A stretch of 64,000 nucleotides of DNA from Cordylochernes scorpioides (Eukaryota > Arthropoda > Arachnida > Pseudoscorpiones > Chernetidae). Positions 44,270 through 56,746 of this stretch are shown here, piece after piece. A program made the translations under genes and the position numbers. Location of the stretch: positions 46,158,443-46,222,442 of the forward strand of contig CP092874.1 of the NCBI GenBank assembly GCA_030710605.1, read 5' to 3'. Positions within the stretch are counted from its first letter, which is position 1. The number at the start of each line of letters is the position of its first letter. A model generated the notes under the pieces. It was given only the letters and a program-made list of their open reading frames with translations, was not told the origin of the DNA and ran no database searches.

Positions 44270-44700
44270 TTCAAAACCTAAGCTAAATATTTATAGCGTG
44301 CTAAGCTTTGAGCTAAACCATTCGAGAGGCCAACCTAACCCCAATTTAATATAACCTAAATTTACCTGAGCTACCCCCAAAACTCAAAACTTAACACAAC
44401 CTAACCTATTAAAAAAATTAAAAATATATGTTAATTTAAGTATAGCTTTAAAAGTCTAACGTAACGTAAAGTCTAAGCTAACATAACCTAATTTAAAACC
44501 TAATCTATTTCAACCTAAGCTAACATAAATTTAGACCTGGCCTAATCCACCCCTAGCTAACATAACCCAATATAAATTGAGCTAACCTAACATTAGCTTC
44601 CGACATAACCCAACCTAAGCTATAACATAATATATTCGGAGCTAACTCTAATTTAGCGATTACATAATCCGATCTAACCTAACCGAATTAAAAACGAATC
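44270..44700. repeat. Degenerate CCTAA / AACCTA-type tract
   Basis: Many non-exact units such as aacctaac, gctaacataacct and caacctaacc run for about 0.4 kb. The core CCTAA is the complement of the arthropod telomere unit TTAGG, but the array is irregular and interstitial. Confidence 0.6.
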
Positions 44701-45504
44701 AAATCTAATAGTGTATAGCACTCCTCCGATAATCCCTTCAAAAGTAATAGTACGTTCTTACAGAGAGTGTATTTAGAAAGGGGTTCCAAGAATATATTGT
44801 GGGTGACAGACGATGATGTGTGATGGAGGAAAGGAAATAAAACAGACGATGAGCATTCCAGAGAAGCCGACATCTGATCCGTCACACCGTCACGTGAGGT
44901 GGCCGCAGTTCGTTGATCATCGGCGTAGTGGCAGGTCTCATGGCTTCATGACCCTCCTTCTTTGCATACTCCGAGGTCCCTTCTTCTGGGGTAAGCTAAA
45001 TCTTTCAGAATATACTCTTTTTTTTAAATAAAGTTTCTTTTGACGATATTGTACTCTTTTATAGTATATCTAAATGAATAAATCCTGAGATAATATTATG
45101 TAAATGTGGTAAGAAATCTATTGTAAAAGGCTCTTTTACCATATTATTATGTTGAAATACACTTAAAAGGAACCTCTACAAGCAATTATTCAAGATATTT
45201 TCAAAGGTTCTGAAAAAAATATGGTTTCAGCTTCATGTACGCTTGGCGTTGTGTCGACTGTAGATTGATCCATTTGTGTATTGTAGACACAATACCAAAA
45301 TAGATAGTCCTAATATAATGTTATTTCTATACAAAGAGCATATATTGGATCAAATATAATTTTATTTACCAATATTATATTGGAATGAACGCTAACATTC
45401 CTCAAAGTACTATACAAGTTTTGCCTCGACCAAGGTTGTGCTCAGCCAACTTAAGTATTGGAGAATAAATTGGTTTTTAAAATACATTATAATTATTTTA
45501 TGAT

Positions 45505-45600
45505 AATTCGAAACTATTATAGACGCGTATGATTCTTTTAAAAATTAAACAAATCTTCTACTGCCCTTACTGCAATGAAAAATTAATGGGAGGAATTAAT
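45505..45600. mobile_element. Partial MITE
   Basis: attcgaaactattatagacgcgtatga, then ttctactgcccttactgcaatga: the left half of the same MITE family as 11371-12850. The right half is missing or degraded. Confidence 0.6.
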
Positions 45601-46399
45601 TATTTTTATATTAGGATATATTTATGGATTACTCTATTTTCACACACACACAAAATAATATAATCTATTTTTATATTCTACAAGATAACTATTTCTAACC
45701 TTTTCTTTTTAATCTCAAACAGTTTGAGAGAGAAAGGTTCCAGCCAATATATTCATTTTTTACAGGAAAACTATTTATTAACTCTTACTTTATAATCTCA
45801 AGTAACACAGACTGGGAGAAATCTCCACACAGGCAATATTTATTCAAAATTCAATATATTAATCCCTATAATCAATATTAAGGGTGAATATATCAGGCTT
45901 CCATAAAAAAATTATTTTGTATGGCATTTGTAAGTGATGTAAAATAGTATATAATTATATTATAACTCGTGTTCTATTGGTGATTTATTGAATCGTGTCT
46001 TCTCCTGTATAATTTGAATTAAAGTTTTTAGAAGAAGTTTATCATTGAAAAATCTGATGTTTTCACATTAATTTTTATTTGATTGACCCATGTTTCTGGA
46101 GCGTTGTAGAAATAGCCAACTACCTGGGAGGTCCTTCAGACCTGAGGATTTTAAAAATTATTATTTACAATACAACTGATGATCCAATATTTATTTTCGA
46201 CTTAGAGCGCTATGTCCCCCTAGGGACACTTGCACTTTGAAGCAAACTGAACATAGAAAGAAAGATATTTGAAATATGCAAAAAATGAATGCAATTTAAA
46301 TAGATGAAAGAGAAAAAATATCAACACAATTGAAATATGTACAAAGGGTTGGTATGCAAATTTTATTAAATGAAACAATTGTAAAGTAGTGTATTCGAG

Positions 46400-47371
46400 G
46401 AAAACAATTTACAGATTGAAGAAAGTTTTAAGGAATGGTTTTATTGTTGAGGTGAAGCCAAGTAGACTTATTTCTTGGAGGATTTTTCTAAGAATGCTGG
46501 GATTGGAGTTTCGTAGTTGTTATACATAGTAGTCGAGGGGATTGCAATCTGGAGAATTAGGGGGCCAAAAATCAAGGACCCCAGTGACTAGGGATGTTAA
46601 GTGTCAGCCACGATTGTGTCTTTTTTGCCTTATGGGGCTGGAGCTGAGTCCTGTTGGAAGACATACTTCCTTCCTGCGGCCACCATGTCATCCAAGGCTT
46701 CACAACGGTCTCCAGAACATTGATGTAGGTGTCAGCGTTCATCCTAAGGCCCTTCTCAAAGAAATGGGGAGGCATGACATCACCTTCACTGCTGATAACG
46801 CCAAGGACCATTACGGAGGCAGGAAATTTCGTGTGCATCACGACAGGTATCTCTAGAGGGGTCTTTACAGATCCAGCGATCATTCCTGGGATTTACCTTT
46901 TGGTCCACGTCAAAGTTCTTTTCGTCAGAGAAGAACCTTAGCATGCCAAAAGAGTCGTGTTTCAGGTTGTTGAGGAGGGCAGCAGCCTTTCCTTTTCTGT
47001 TATTCTTCATATTCTCAGTCAGCAACTGACCTTTCCGAAGGGCATAAGACTTGAGACCAAGGTCCCTCATGGATAGTTCTGACAATTGTCATAGAGCCAA
47101 CGTCCATTTCCTTGGCTATGGCCCTCATGCTCTTCCCAGGGTTTCCATCAATCTTCTCCTTGACATTTTTGACAAATTCTTCGCCTCTTACCCTGTCCGA
47201 TCGACGCGAGTGCTTTTTCCTTGTAGCTATCCCCTCTTTGTTACTGTCGGTCTCATCAAACTGCTTCTTGACACGATAAATAGTGGTTTTGGGCAACTTA
47301 AGAAAATCCACTATCTCTTTGGGGCTCCTTCCGGCGCGCAGAGCAACGATGATGGACAGCTCGATTTTCAA
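46400..47371 (-). pseudogene. Tc1/mariner-like transposase, frameshifted
   Basis: The N-terminus (47371-47015) has a helix-turn-helix, 'RSPKEIVDFLKLPKTTIYRV', and a second one, 'KSMRAIAKEMDVGSMTIVRT'. After a frameshift: 'LRFFSDEKNFDVDQKVNPRN' (first Asp). After a second shift: 'VMVLGVISSEGDVMPPHFFE'. Near 46560 the last Asp block WPPNSPDCNPLDYYV appears, followed by a stop. The second Asp region is partly deleted (NRTQLQPHKA). It cannot be active. Confidence 0.85.
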
Positions 47372-47532
47372 ATTCTCGGTTACTCTTCATCACTACACTG
47401 CGCACACATGTACTGTTGCATTTTACATGAATATGGCTACGTAATGAAAAAAAAAACAAGTTTTTTAATCTCAAGTAGTTTTTGTTTTATGGACTGTCAA
47501 AGTTAGTCCCAATTTACCTGGTACACCCTGTA
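46400..47532 (-). mobile_element. Tc1/mariner-like element, degraded, minus strand
   Basis: The right terminus on the minus strand begins cagggtgtaccaggtaaatt beside TA (47531-47532), a Tc1/mariner-like end. The transposase follows. I cannot see a matching left terminus, so that end is undefined. Confidence 0.6.
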
Positions 47533-47869
47533 AGTAAATGCGCCAAAGATAGTGAAATGAAGAAACAATATTATACATATATGCATGTTCATATATTTTA
47601 CTTCAATAACTGCCCTTAGATATATATATTTAACAAACTACTTAGTCTATCCATATATATTTTCATTTGTGAAATTCTAATTTCTTTCCTTTCTTTTGCA
47701 AAATTATCATGAGAATTGTTTCCAAATATAAGATGGAAGGTCTTAACAAAAGGTTGTGTATGCGAAAAATCTTTTCATTGGTTTAATAAACATTATTTAT
47801 AAAGATGCAGTAATATTTAGGAAGTAATAAAAAATTATATTCATGGATTTAAAAATAATTTCTGTGAAG
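47533..47869. other. AT-rich spacer, nothing recognised
   Basis: No ORF or repeat with support. It separates the two broken repeat genes on the minus strand. Confidence 0.4.
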
Positions 47870-49487
47870 TCAATTATATTTTCCTTGTTTGTCATCACGC
47901 ATTAGATTCCAACAATAATTCGCCACCATATGTTGATTCCAAAGACCATTGTATCGTCGCTCAATGATTTTAATATCTTGGTGGAAGCCTTCACCTTGTT
48001 CTTCGCTCTCTGCACCGAGATTATCAGGGAAAAAGTTTAAATGTGAATTCATAAAATGAAATTTTAGATTCATTAAGCACCCGAGCTTATGGAATTTGGA
48101 AATCATATTTTCTACGATTCTCGCATAATTCGGTGACTTATTATTGCCTAAAAAGTGTTTGACAACGTCGATGAATGCAAGACAGCATTTTTCTCATCTT
48201 GTTTCAATTATGCAATAAACTCTTTGTCATTTATTAGTTTACGAATTTGAGGTCCAATGAAAATACCTACCGTTATCTTAGAACAACTAAACTTCGGAAA
48301 TTTAATCATTAAATATTTGACAGCATCACTATATCTTTCTTTAAAGCCTTTACAAAATTTTTAATTAACCCTAATTTGATATGTAAAGGGGGAGAAGCAT
48401 TTTTAGTTTATGGACAAGCGGTTCATTTTCAACGTTTTGTTCACCTAAGCGAAACATACTTCTTTCAGACCACATTTTTTATATAATGATTCTTTCTGTA
48501 TGTGCTGTCCTACTTGCATAAAAAGCAAGGATACTTTGCGTTTCTTTCTGCAAGCCCTGTAAAATTCCTATAATTTTATGATCACCGCAAACTTTCCAAC
48601 AATGTGTGGTATAATTCAACAAAAATATTTTCTTTAGAGTCTAATAGGTTTCTTTCATTTGGGTAGAACAGGCAACGGGTTTTGGAAGGTAATACACTAC
48701 CATAGTGCAGCAAACAAGCCTTTAAACTTTGTTTAGAGAATCAATAAAGAGTATATGCTCGGTAGCATTGTAATTAATCTGCAGAGTTTCAAAAACACTT
48801 TCAATATCATTTCAGTACACTAATCCTTGTTATTAAAAAATGGCAAAAAACATTGTTCCCTATTACGATAGACAGAGATTTTGGTTTGTGGTAACAAGAG
48901 GTTCCTTTGCTTTAATCTTGATCCAAAGATTTCTGCTGCTTTTTTTTATAGCCCTAGATCCCCAACTAGATCATTTAATGATGCCTGATCAAATAAATGT
49001 GGAATGCCACTTTCATTTTAAAAAAATCAGGGTATTCAAATTTATTATCATCTGCAAATGTTGTGTGATGATCATCCTTTTTGATATAGAATTCTTGAAG
49101 CGTAGGAATTCGGATTAGGAATCGGTATGGGATTCTCGAGGTCGTGAGGAATAGATTGCCTAGCTGATCGTATGTCAGGATAAAAGTCAGTTTGCTTATT
49201 TTTGCTATTAAGGCCTGTGATTTTGAAGACACAGAAATAAAATCGTCATGGTGATTTTTTTGGATCTCGCCAAACAATTGGTACACCAAAGGACATACTT
49301 TTGATTTCTCCGATTTCCATTGCGAAAGCCCTTGAAAGCACGTTCCGCACACACTATGGGTGCACCACCACTTGTCTTGATTACCTAAGGCGACACCAAA
49401 ATATTCTTTATAGCATTCTTTAATCTTTGGGGTGATACGTTTCCTCTGTTTGGGAATTGGAAATTTTCCACAAATGTGACAGAACAT
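47870..49487 (-). pseudogene. Broken copy of a repeated invertebrate gene of unknown function
   Basis: The minus-strand N-terminus (49487-48975) begins MFCHICGKFPIPKQ and has CxxC...C/H pairs (WWCTHSVCGTCFQGL), so probably a zinc-binding domain. Degraded middle segments include PPLYIKLGLIKNFVKALKK near 48390 and VGIFIGPQIRKL near 48260. The end (48106-47870) reads 'FFPDNLGAESEEQGEGFHQD' and 'HMVANYCWNLMRDDKQGKYN'. From memory, proteins with this 'EQGE.FHQDI...YCW' ending are multi-copy in invertebrates and may be transposon-derived. Many stops lie between the two ends. Confidence 0.65.
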
Positions 49488-50084
49488 TTCTGGATTAGTT
49501 TTAAATTACGCGCCATTATTTATATATTTAAAAATATTTATTAAAATAAATGTATTGTTAAACATTTTCTTGATATCAAGTTGCAATGGTATGCATTTCA
49601 TCTAAATGATGATTAATTTTATGTTACAAAGTGAATATCTTCAAATATTTTGATGACAGCGATGACATCACCTTCTTTATAAAATTAGAAATTTTCAAAT
49701 ATATTTCAAAAAAATGAGCTAATTTTGAAAAATTAAAGTTATATTAATGATCTGTGGGTTAGAATTTAGTAGAAACAACTTTCAAATATTGAGAAAGCAA
49801 AAGTGTGTGTACTAGTGTAAGATTTGATGATATTATTGAAAAGAAACACATTGTCAGTAAATTTATTAGTTACAAATTTTATCAATAGATGGCAATATAA
49901 TTTGTAAATTTAATAATAAAACTGATAACCAATTTATGCGCATTTAATATATAAACCAATAAGATATCCATTATGAAAGCCCATTGTTTTCACATTACTT
50001 TATTATTTAGATTTTAGGACTGACATACTGTAGCGCTAGATCTATCATTTAAATTCTATGTTCTAAAGTATTAACCTTTAATGG

Positions 50085-50184
50085 NNNNNNNNNNNNNNNN
50101 NNNNNNNNNNNNNNNNNNNNNNNNNNNNNNNNNNNNNNNNNNNNNNNNNNNNNNNNNNNNNNNNNNNNNNNNNNNNNNNNNNNN
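50085..50184. other. Assembly gap, 100 N
   Basis: Exactly 100 N, a conventional scaffold gap of unknown true size. Distances across it are not reliable. Confidence 0.99.
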
Positions 50185-52428
50185 TAACCAAGACTCCTAT
50201 TTTGAAAAATTTGATGTTCGAATTACTATACTATGAATAAATAATCAATTTAAAAAGAATTCGGGAACTTTCTGATCCTACCTTGTATATACAACTATCT
50301 TTCAAACTGGGAAAGAGAGAGAAGGCAAGAAATCTATATTCTGCGCCATTCTGTTCTACCTGTTTCAGTTGAAAGACTCCTCATGACTTAGCCATAGATA
50401 TGACAGAATTTCTTATAAGAGACCACCTCCAGGAGAGAACAAGTTTATCCATGTTTCAGTCCGTATCTCGGTAGATTCTCTTATAGTTTCTATTTACTCA
50501 CATGGAACGCATAATCATTTTACGTGTCATCCATGCGCCATGTTAATCTTCTCTGTATCGTTCCACATTTTGTAGTTGTACTGCCGAACAAGAACGTGTT
50601 CTTTGTGTATTTACTCCAATAGATGGCTCATTCCATCAGCAACGTTCAATTACACGATCAGAGGATATGCTTCCTTCATGATATTCATGCAAGAACGTGT
50701 GTACTTACTGTGGAGGATTGGGGTTGAAAGCCCGTAATCGTCCCCGCATCTGCAACATACAGAATTGAATCAAATTATTTTCTAAAAAATTATACCTTCA
50801 ACAATTTTATCATTCAATATATTAATCCTTTGAATATATTTGTATTACTTGTAACAGATAAATCTACTGGAAATGTATTTACCTTAATGATACCATCAAA
50901 TATTATCTCTTCAGACCTTACTGCAATGATATAAGTTATTGAATGAGAGGGCTCGGCTTCTCAGTAATGAACCCTCTCAGCAGTGGCGCTGATTTAATCT
51001 TTAGGGAGTAAATTTATTTGTTACAAATTTTATCGATAGATGGCAATTGAATTTATAAATTGAATATATTATATTGAAAGAAAATTAAACCTTCCACAGG
51101 AATGAAAATTTATTTTAAGAATATATTTAATTCTTTATCTCTCGGGCTAGATGCCCTTTATTAAGCTCTAAAGAGGTACCTAGAGATATTAAATATACTC
51201 TCTTAAAACCCATCCCTGGATGGGTTTAAATTCATTTAAATTAGTTTTATTATTATTATTGAATGATCATTGCTCTTTTAAGGATGATTACTCTCAATAA
51301 CACTTGATGCCACTCTCTCCTTCCCTGGAAATATCAAGCAACTCTGCTAGTGGTGTATCTAGCTTTGAAATGGTAGTTTCGCAGGAAATATAGGTTTCTG
51401 TATGTAATAAAGGTGGCCAGTAGCTGTTGGCTGCCTTTGCCCTCCCATGATATTTAGAAAGGTAAAAGGTGAAATATCATGATATTCAATGAATTTTTAT
51501 ACCGTATGGAAATGTATGAACAAGCACGGGGAAAATTCTAGACATTTTCATTTTTAAAATAAAACTTTTGTATAATTAGGCAAGTTCAATATTTACAGTC
51601 TGGTATTATAAAATTGTCTTCAATATGGAGTGTGATTACTCTAAGCAGTGCAATGTATGTTCTTCAAGTTAAAAGGGGTTACAAGAACTCACATTGTTGC
51701 TATGGTAAGAAATGATTGGATTGAATTGACAAATATATATTTTTTTCAAGACACACGATCAAGATTCCTAGCTATAGTCTTAAAGCATTCATTGATGGTT
51801 TTCTCAGATAAAATAATGCGTTGGTTTTCCTCCCGCCATTAAAATGTATTTGCCGTTGACTTTAATTATAAATGAATCCATCTTTGGAAGCCAGTGAGGG
51901 TTTTCATAGGAAAACAATTCAGTGGCTTTCCCCACTAGCCATTAAAATATTTTTACCGTTGACTTAATTGTAAATGAATCCATCTTTGGAGACAGTTTTC
52001 AAATTGAAGAGCAATTGATTGTCCTGCTTTATATTTGAATGGATTTGGAGATGTATTCCGGTCTCTGCCGGTCCCTTCCTGCCTTAGCAGCTGGGTTCAC
52101 CACGTGGAAGAGCCAAGTGAAGGTTTATACATATTTACCAGAGAAGCAGTCGAAAAATCCCACTTTAATAGCACATATGGCAAATTTCTCATTTGATAAT
52201 CGCAGTTTCTTGATTTCTTGTCTCATTCGATTATTCGATGAAACATCATTATCTTCAATATTTATGCCGGTCTGTATTCTACTGTATTTCTTTGAAGGTT
52301 GGAATATTGTGCATTTGGTGTTGTGGTGGTGGCTCAATTTTCTGTGGGGGGCACTTCATGAGAATCATATTCATTCTGCATCTGTCTGCGGTAATTGTTG
52401 ATGAAATCCTGCATCATGTTTTATAACA
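50185..52428. other. Mostly AT-rich, with MITE-like relics
   Basis: 50570-50690 resembles (minus) the arm of the palindrome at 56747 (gttgctgatgg...gccatcta). 50945-51000 holds a hairpin gagaggg...ccctctc like that of the 39-kb MITEs. 51005-51060 repeats 49865-49915 (gttacaaattttatc-atagatggcaat). No coding sequence is supported. Confidence 0.45.
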
Positions 52429-52602
52429 CAGTAGAACCTCCCTGAAAAGGATACCTGACTGCAGAGCCAAAGTATCCTTTAGAAAAGGTGTCCTATTACC
52501 GGAGATTTGCTAAATTGTAAAAATGGTAATTTTTCAATTGAAAACTGTCCTTTGTGGAAAGGTGTCCGCAATCGGGGTGTCCGATAAAGGGAGGTTCTAC
52601 TG
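52429..52602. mobile_element. pogo/Tigger-like MITE
   Basis: Terminal inverted repeats CAGTAGAACCTCC and GGAGGTTCTACTG bound 174 bp. TA follows on the right, while the left dinucleotide is CA (mutated or not TA). The ends resemble pogo-type elements. No coding sequence. Confidence 0.75.
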
Positions 52603-52776
52603 TATCTACTTTCTTTTTAAGAAGTACACTTGGAAATATTTAAATATGTTGGCAAAGATGGGAATATAGGTGATTTGCATAGATAAGGTATAGAAATGCT
52701 TTGTTTTATTTATAATGATATATATTTAGATAATAAAAATACATATATTAGATTGAATAAAGGTTTATTTGCTAGT

Positions 52777-52932
52777 ATTTCGGTTGGCTGAACGTAAACC
52801 TTTATCAAGACATTCAATTTTTGTATAAACAACTCGGCGCCGAATAGCGTCATTAATAACACTATGCGGCGCTGAGTTTGTTTATACAAAATGTAATGCC
52901 TTAACAAAAGTTGGCGTACAGCCAACCGAAAT
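52777..52932. repeat. Foldback repeat, about 65-bp imperfect arms
   Basis: atttcggttggctg on the left faces cagccaaccgaaat on the right. The arms continue through ttgtataaacaa and (c)ggcgcc/ggcgc. A shorter related hairpin (gttggctaaacgccaac) occurs at 63170-63187. Confidence 0.75.
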
Positions 52933-53032
52933 ATAGGGAAATAAATATTTTATTAAATCCACTATATGCCCTTTTATTATTTGAACATTTAATTATGGAT
53001 TTCTCTATATTCAGAATGATATATATATATAT

Positions 53033-53381
53033 GAGATATGATCCTGTCGACTCTTCTGTGATATGATCCTGTCGACTTTCAGTGTGGCATTATGATAATA
53101 ATGTGGGGAGAGAGAAATAAGGAAACAACAAGTTTGGAAGATGGGACCCAGCAAACAGAGAGAGAGAGGTAGCGCGTGGGGCTGACACTGCGTAACGCCG
53201 TCTTGTGTGGCCACCACCCCCCCCCCCCGACTATCTAAAAATAGTCCGGCAGGGTTCCCAACAAAGCCTCCTCCGGCATGTGGTCAGTCGTTTAAAATGG
53301 CCGTAACTTAGCTTTCTATCGACGTCTCTCTCTCGTTGACTGAGGTTTACTTTATTATTCCTGGAAGAGCATATATTATGA
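53033..53381 (-). repeat. Left (3') LTR of element C
   Basis: Matches the right LTR except for a longer C run (53214-53228) and few substitutions. It includes two units of the 25-bp array at its left edge. Confidence 0.8.
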
Positions 53382-55524
53382 CATATGGCCCCCGTTGAAG
53401 AAGGCTGAACATGGTTTGAGTATACTTAAAGCTGGTGAAGCCAGGGATAGAGAAGTAATTTTACAGTTGAAATTAATTAAGGTTATGGTGACATAGTTTT
53501 ATGTAAATAAAATATTGTATAGTACACAAGTAAATATTATTTACAAGCAGTTTTACAACACCAGAGAGTTTGATTTTTAAGGAAATTCTTGAAAGTATCA
53601 AGGTTTTTATAACCTTGTTATATACAACAAAATCTAATGTATCATAAGGGAAATGACATTGAGGAGTGTGAACAAGGAGAAGGGGAGTCACAAACACATG
53701 ATGAAATTCTGGAGATCATTAAGGCTGGGGAACTCTACACTTTAAGATATTTTTCAGGCGGACATGGCAAGGGGAAACTTGGCATGGGCCTTCTATGCTA
53801 TTGGTGTAGAGCACGAGAAATGAGGTTGAGGTTGGAAATTGTGTGAGCTCAGGACTGAGGTAAATATAAAACTACATACAATGTTAGAACCTTGGCGAAC
53901 AGAGCGAGGGGAAACTTGCCCTGGGCCAATCTAACTTATCTATGCAGTTACTTGTGTAGCGAGTCCGAGGGGAAAAGTCCCGTGTGTAGGTGAGGAAGTC
54001 GAATGGACTTATATTTAATTTGCGGAAAGTATGCGCGCACAGTGCCAAAAATTGGGACGAGGACGACGTTGTCCGTTACAAGTGACAAGCTGCTCGGACA
54101 CGAGGTGTTTGAACCTTCGTGAGAGCTTGTGCAAGGCGATGATTTCGCAGTGGGTTGAGAGTAAGACCCATGTCTGTGCGAAATGATGACGGACCGGACA
54201 GAATCAGCGACGATGTTTAACGTACCTCCGTGGGAAATATCGGAGGTAGGCTATATCGTGCTGGTTTGGACAATGGACAAACATAGATTTGAAGACAGGG
54301 TCCGTGTGGCGAACGTGTGGCGCGAGAAGAAGGGGCGAACTGTGTCGCTCGATGCAGATTGTTCAAGTGCGAACAAAAAAGGGGTTGATAAATATCTAGC
54401 AGCTAGTCAATCTGCACCCTGTGACGAACACGCCATTGGCTAGATGGTGTGGGTCGGTGGATATGCTAGAGATGAACTACGAAATATATTATCATAAATG
54501 AAGGGCGAAGATTAGAATTTTGAAATGACAATATAGAAGTTCGATAATTGATTAATTAATAATTCTATAAAAGGTCCTGAGCTGGTATAAGGTTAACAAA
54601 GTTGTAAGAATGAGAGGGACATTAAGGGGCAGATAGGTAAGAGTCACCAAGGGTTGGTTGTAAGCAAGGTTCACGTGATGGTTGGAATTCTTCGACGCCT
54701 GAATTACAGGGTGAATTTTGAGTCGTTTAGGGAAAGAAATTATTTTTCGTGATCCGTGCTTACAAGTAGGAGAGGTCATATACAAATAGGTAAACAAAAG
54801 TTTAGGTGCTGGAGGCATATTTTTATAGGTAAATAGATTATGAAAAAATCTATTGTTAATAGTAAAAATCGTAAAGCATTAATAGGTAGAATTCCATCTT
54901 TTTTTTTTTTTAAGAGTTACGTTAAAATGGAAATTATTTAATTAAAATGACGATTGTTAAATTCTAATGGTAAGATAACTAATTAAATGGGTTACAAATA
55001 TCTAACTAAATAGTATGGAGAATAAAATCATTGTTAATAGGTGTGGAGAGAATAAATGGAGCTAAATATGTAACTATTGGGACAATTTACAAGGAATGAC
55101 TTATTTAAAGAATGAATGGTAGGAGTTAAAACAATTAAACTCACGAATTATGTTGGTTTATGGCGCAGGTAAGTTCATTGAGCTTCGGGAGAGTTCTGTC
55201 TGTGACACTGTGCGTACCAGTGTTGTACATCACAGTAGCGGTAGGGATATGGCGGAGTCTTGTCCATGATGGAGGAAGGTGTCCTGCCCTGGCACGGTGG
55301 TCGTTCTTGGGAAGATCTAGTGCTGGAAGAAGTGCGTGGCAGCTCCATCTCCGTCGTAGGCGATCACTTCTTCAGGGTAACGGTTCAAAAGTTGGCGAGG
55401 AAGGGGTTGAGGGCTCGAAGAGGAGTGGTTACAGTTAAGTTGGGTTTGGCCGATCATCCTGGCTTGGCTTCTTGTTTCTTCATACTCCGATATAGGAGGG
55501 ATTTGCTTCCCGGCCAGGTCTTAT
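53382..55524 (-). other. Internal region of element C
   Basis: The only coding-like signal is the gag-like stretch on the minus strand (55300-55440, 'LANF' and AYDGDGAATHFFQH then a stop). Plus-strand repeats of cgaggggaaa(a/c)ttgccc near 53900-53970 are visible. The plus ORF 54183-54443 has no recognisable domain and is antisense to the element. I see no protease, RT or integrase. Confidence 0.45.
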
Positions 55525-55708
55525 CCTGTCGACTCTTCTGTGATATGTTCCTGTCGACTCTTCTGAGATATGATCCTGTCGACTCTTCTGTGATATGATC
55601 CTGTCGACTCTTCTGAGATATGATCCTGTCGACTCTTCTGTGATATGATCCTGTCGACTCTTCTGTGATATGATCCTGTCGACTCTTCTGTGATATGATC
55701 CTGTCGAC
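55525..55708 (-). repeat. 25-bp tandem array at the LTR/leader junction of element C
   Basis: Eight cctgtcgact starts at 25-base steps from 55525 to 55700, unit cctgtcgactcttctgtgatatgat with an occasional t-to-a change. On the sense (minus) strand each unit contains AGTCGACAGG. Only two units exist at the left LTR. Confidence 0.92.
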
Positions 55709-56009
55709 TTTCAGTGTGGCATTATGATAATAATGTGGGGAGAGAGAAATAAGGAAACAACAAGTTTGGAAGATGGGACCTAGCAAACAGAGAGAGAGAG
55801 GTAGCGCGTGGGGCTGTCACTGCGTAACGCCGTCTTGTGTGGCCACCACCCCCCCGACTATCTAAAAATAGTCCGGCAGGGTTCCCAACAAAGCCCCCTC
55901 CGGCATGTGGTCAGTCGTTTAAAATGGCCGTAACTTAGCTTTCTATCGACGTCTCTCTCTCGTTGACTGTAGGTTTACTTTATTATTCCTGGAAGAGCAT
56001 ATATTATGA
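55675..56009 (-). repeat. Right (5') LTR of element C
   Basis: Pairs with 53033-53381. It is bordered by gacatatatatatatatacta on the right, a TA run leading to a Helitron-like end. Confidence 0.8.
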
Positions 56010-56022
56010 CATATATATATAT

Positions 56023-56746
56023 ACTAGCGAATGTACCCGGCTTCGCCCAGGTTTTTCTCGAGGGAATGTTTGTAGTCTAGTAATAAGAAAATATACTACA
56101 CCTAAAAACTATCAGAGAAAAGAGAAACCACGGAAGGTGAACAGAAAAATGCTTACAATGGATGTTATGTTTACGATATCAAGTTAAATAAAAACAAAGA
56201 TAAAATTTGTATATGTTGGTCACTATAAATTTGTATATTTGTTAGGCGAAATTAGAAACATGATAAAACAATTGGGTATTTAAAAACAAATGTAGAAATA
56301 AAAGTTGAAGTATAATAAACAATGTTAAAGATTAGTTTTAATTATTAATCTAGATTGTGTGTGAATATTTGAGAAAGATGTAATATCGTTGTTGTTTTCT
56401 TGGCCGACTGTTTTACATATGGTGTTATCTTAAAATTGCTTGTTTTTAATATTTTTTAGATTGAGATTATTAGCTAGTAATGTAAAAAAATTAACTCTGT
56501 TGAAATTTAATTTTGTATTTATATATAAATAAAATTAACTCTGTTGATTTTTTTTTTTGTATTTAATCGATAACAGCGAAGTTACGCATGTTAATGTTAG
56601 GAAATATATTTTGATGTTAAGCAAAACCTGCTCCATCTCGTTTTACATAAAGGTTGAAAATTTGGTTGAAATTGATGCATTGTAACGAAAGTTTTTAGTG
56701 ATGTCCACTTATGGAATTTCCATTTTATTAATATATATAATATATA
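56023..56746 (-). mobile_element. Helitron-like element, minus strand
   Basis: On the minus strand its 3' end is cgaagccgggtacattcgCTAG|T, the same as at 23718. Its probable 5' end near 56746 is a TC-led AT stretch (attaataaaatgg). No helicase coding is present. Confidence 0.45.

Larger units (their letters stand above)
53033..56009 (-). mobile_element. LTR element C (TC-start LTRs), minus strand
   Basis: Near-identical direct repeats at 53033-53381 and about 55675-56009. On the minus strand the LTR starts TCATAATATATGC and has aataaagtaaacc. The right one is 5' and leads into a 25-bp tandem array bearing AGTCGACAGGAT. The internal end is cttcaacgggggccatatg before the left LTR. (TA)n lies just outside both ends. 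The internal 2.3 kb shows gag-like AYDGDGAATHFF on the sense strand near 55345-55385 and no pol. Confidence 0.75.

Noticed and set aside
54183-54443. 86-codon plus ORF inside element C
   Set aside because: Antisense to the element's direction as set by LTR signals, with no recognisable domain. It may be chance in a less AT-rich stretch.
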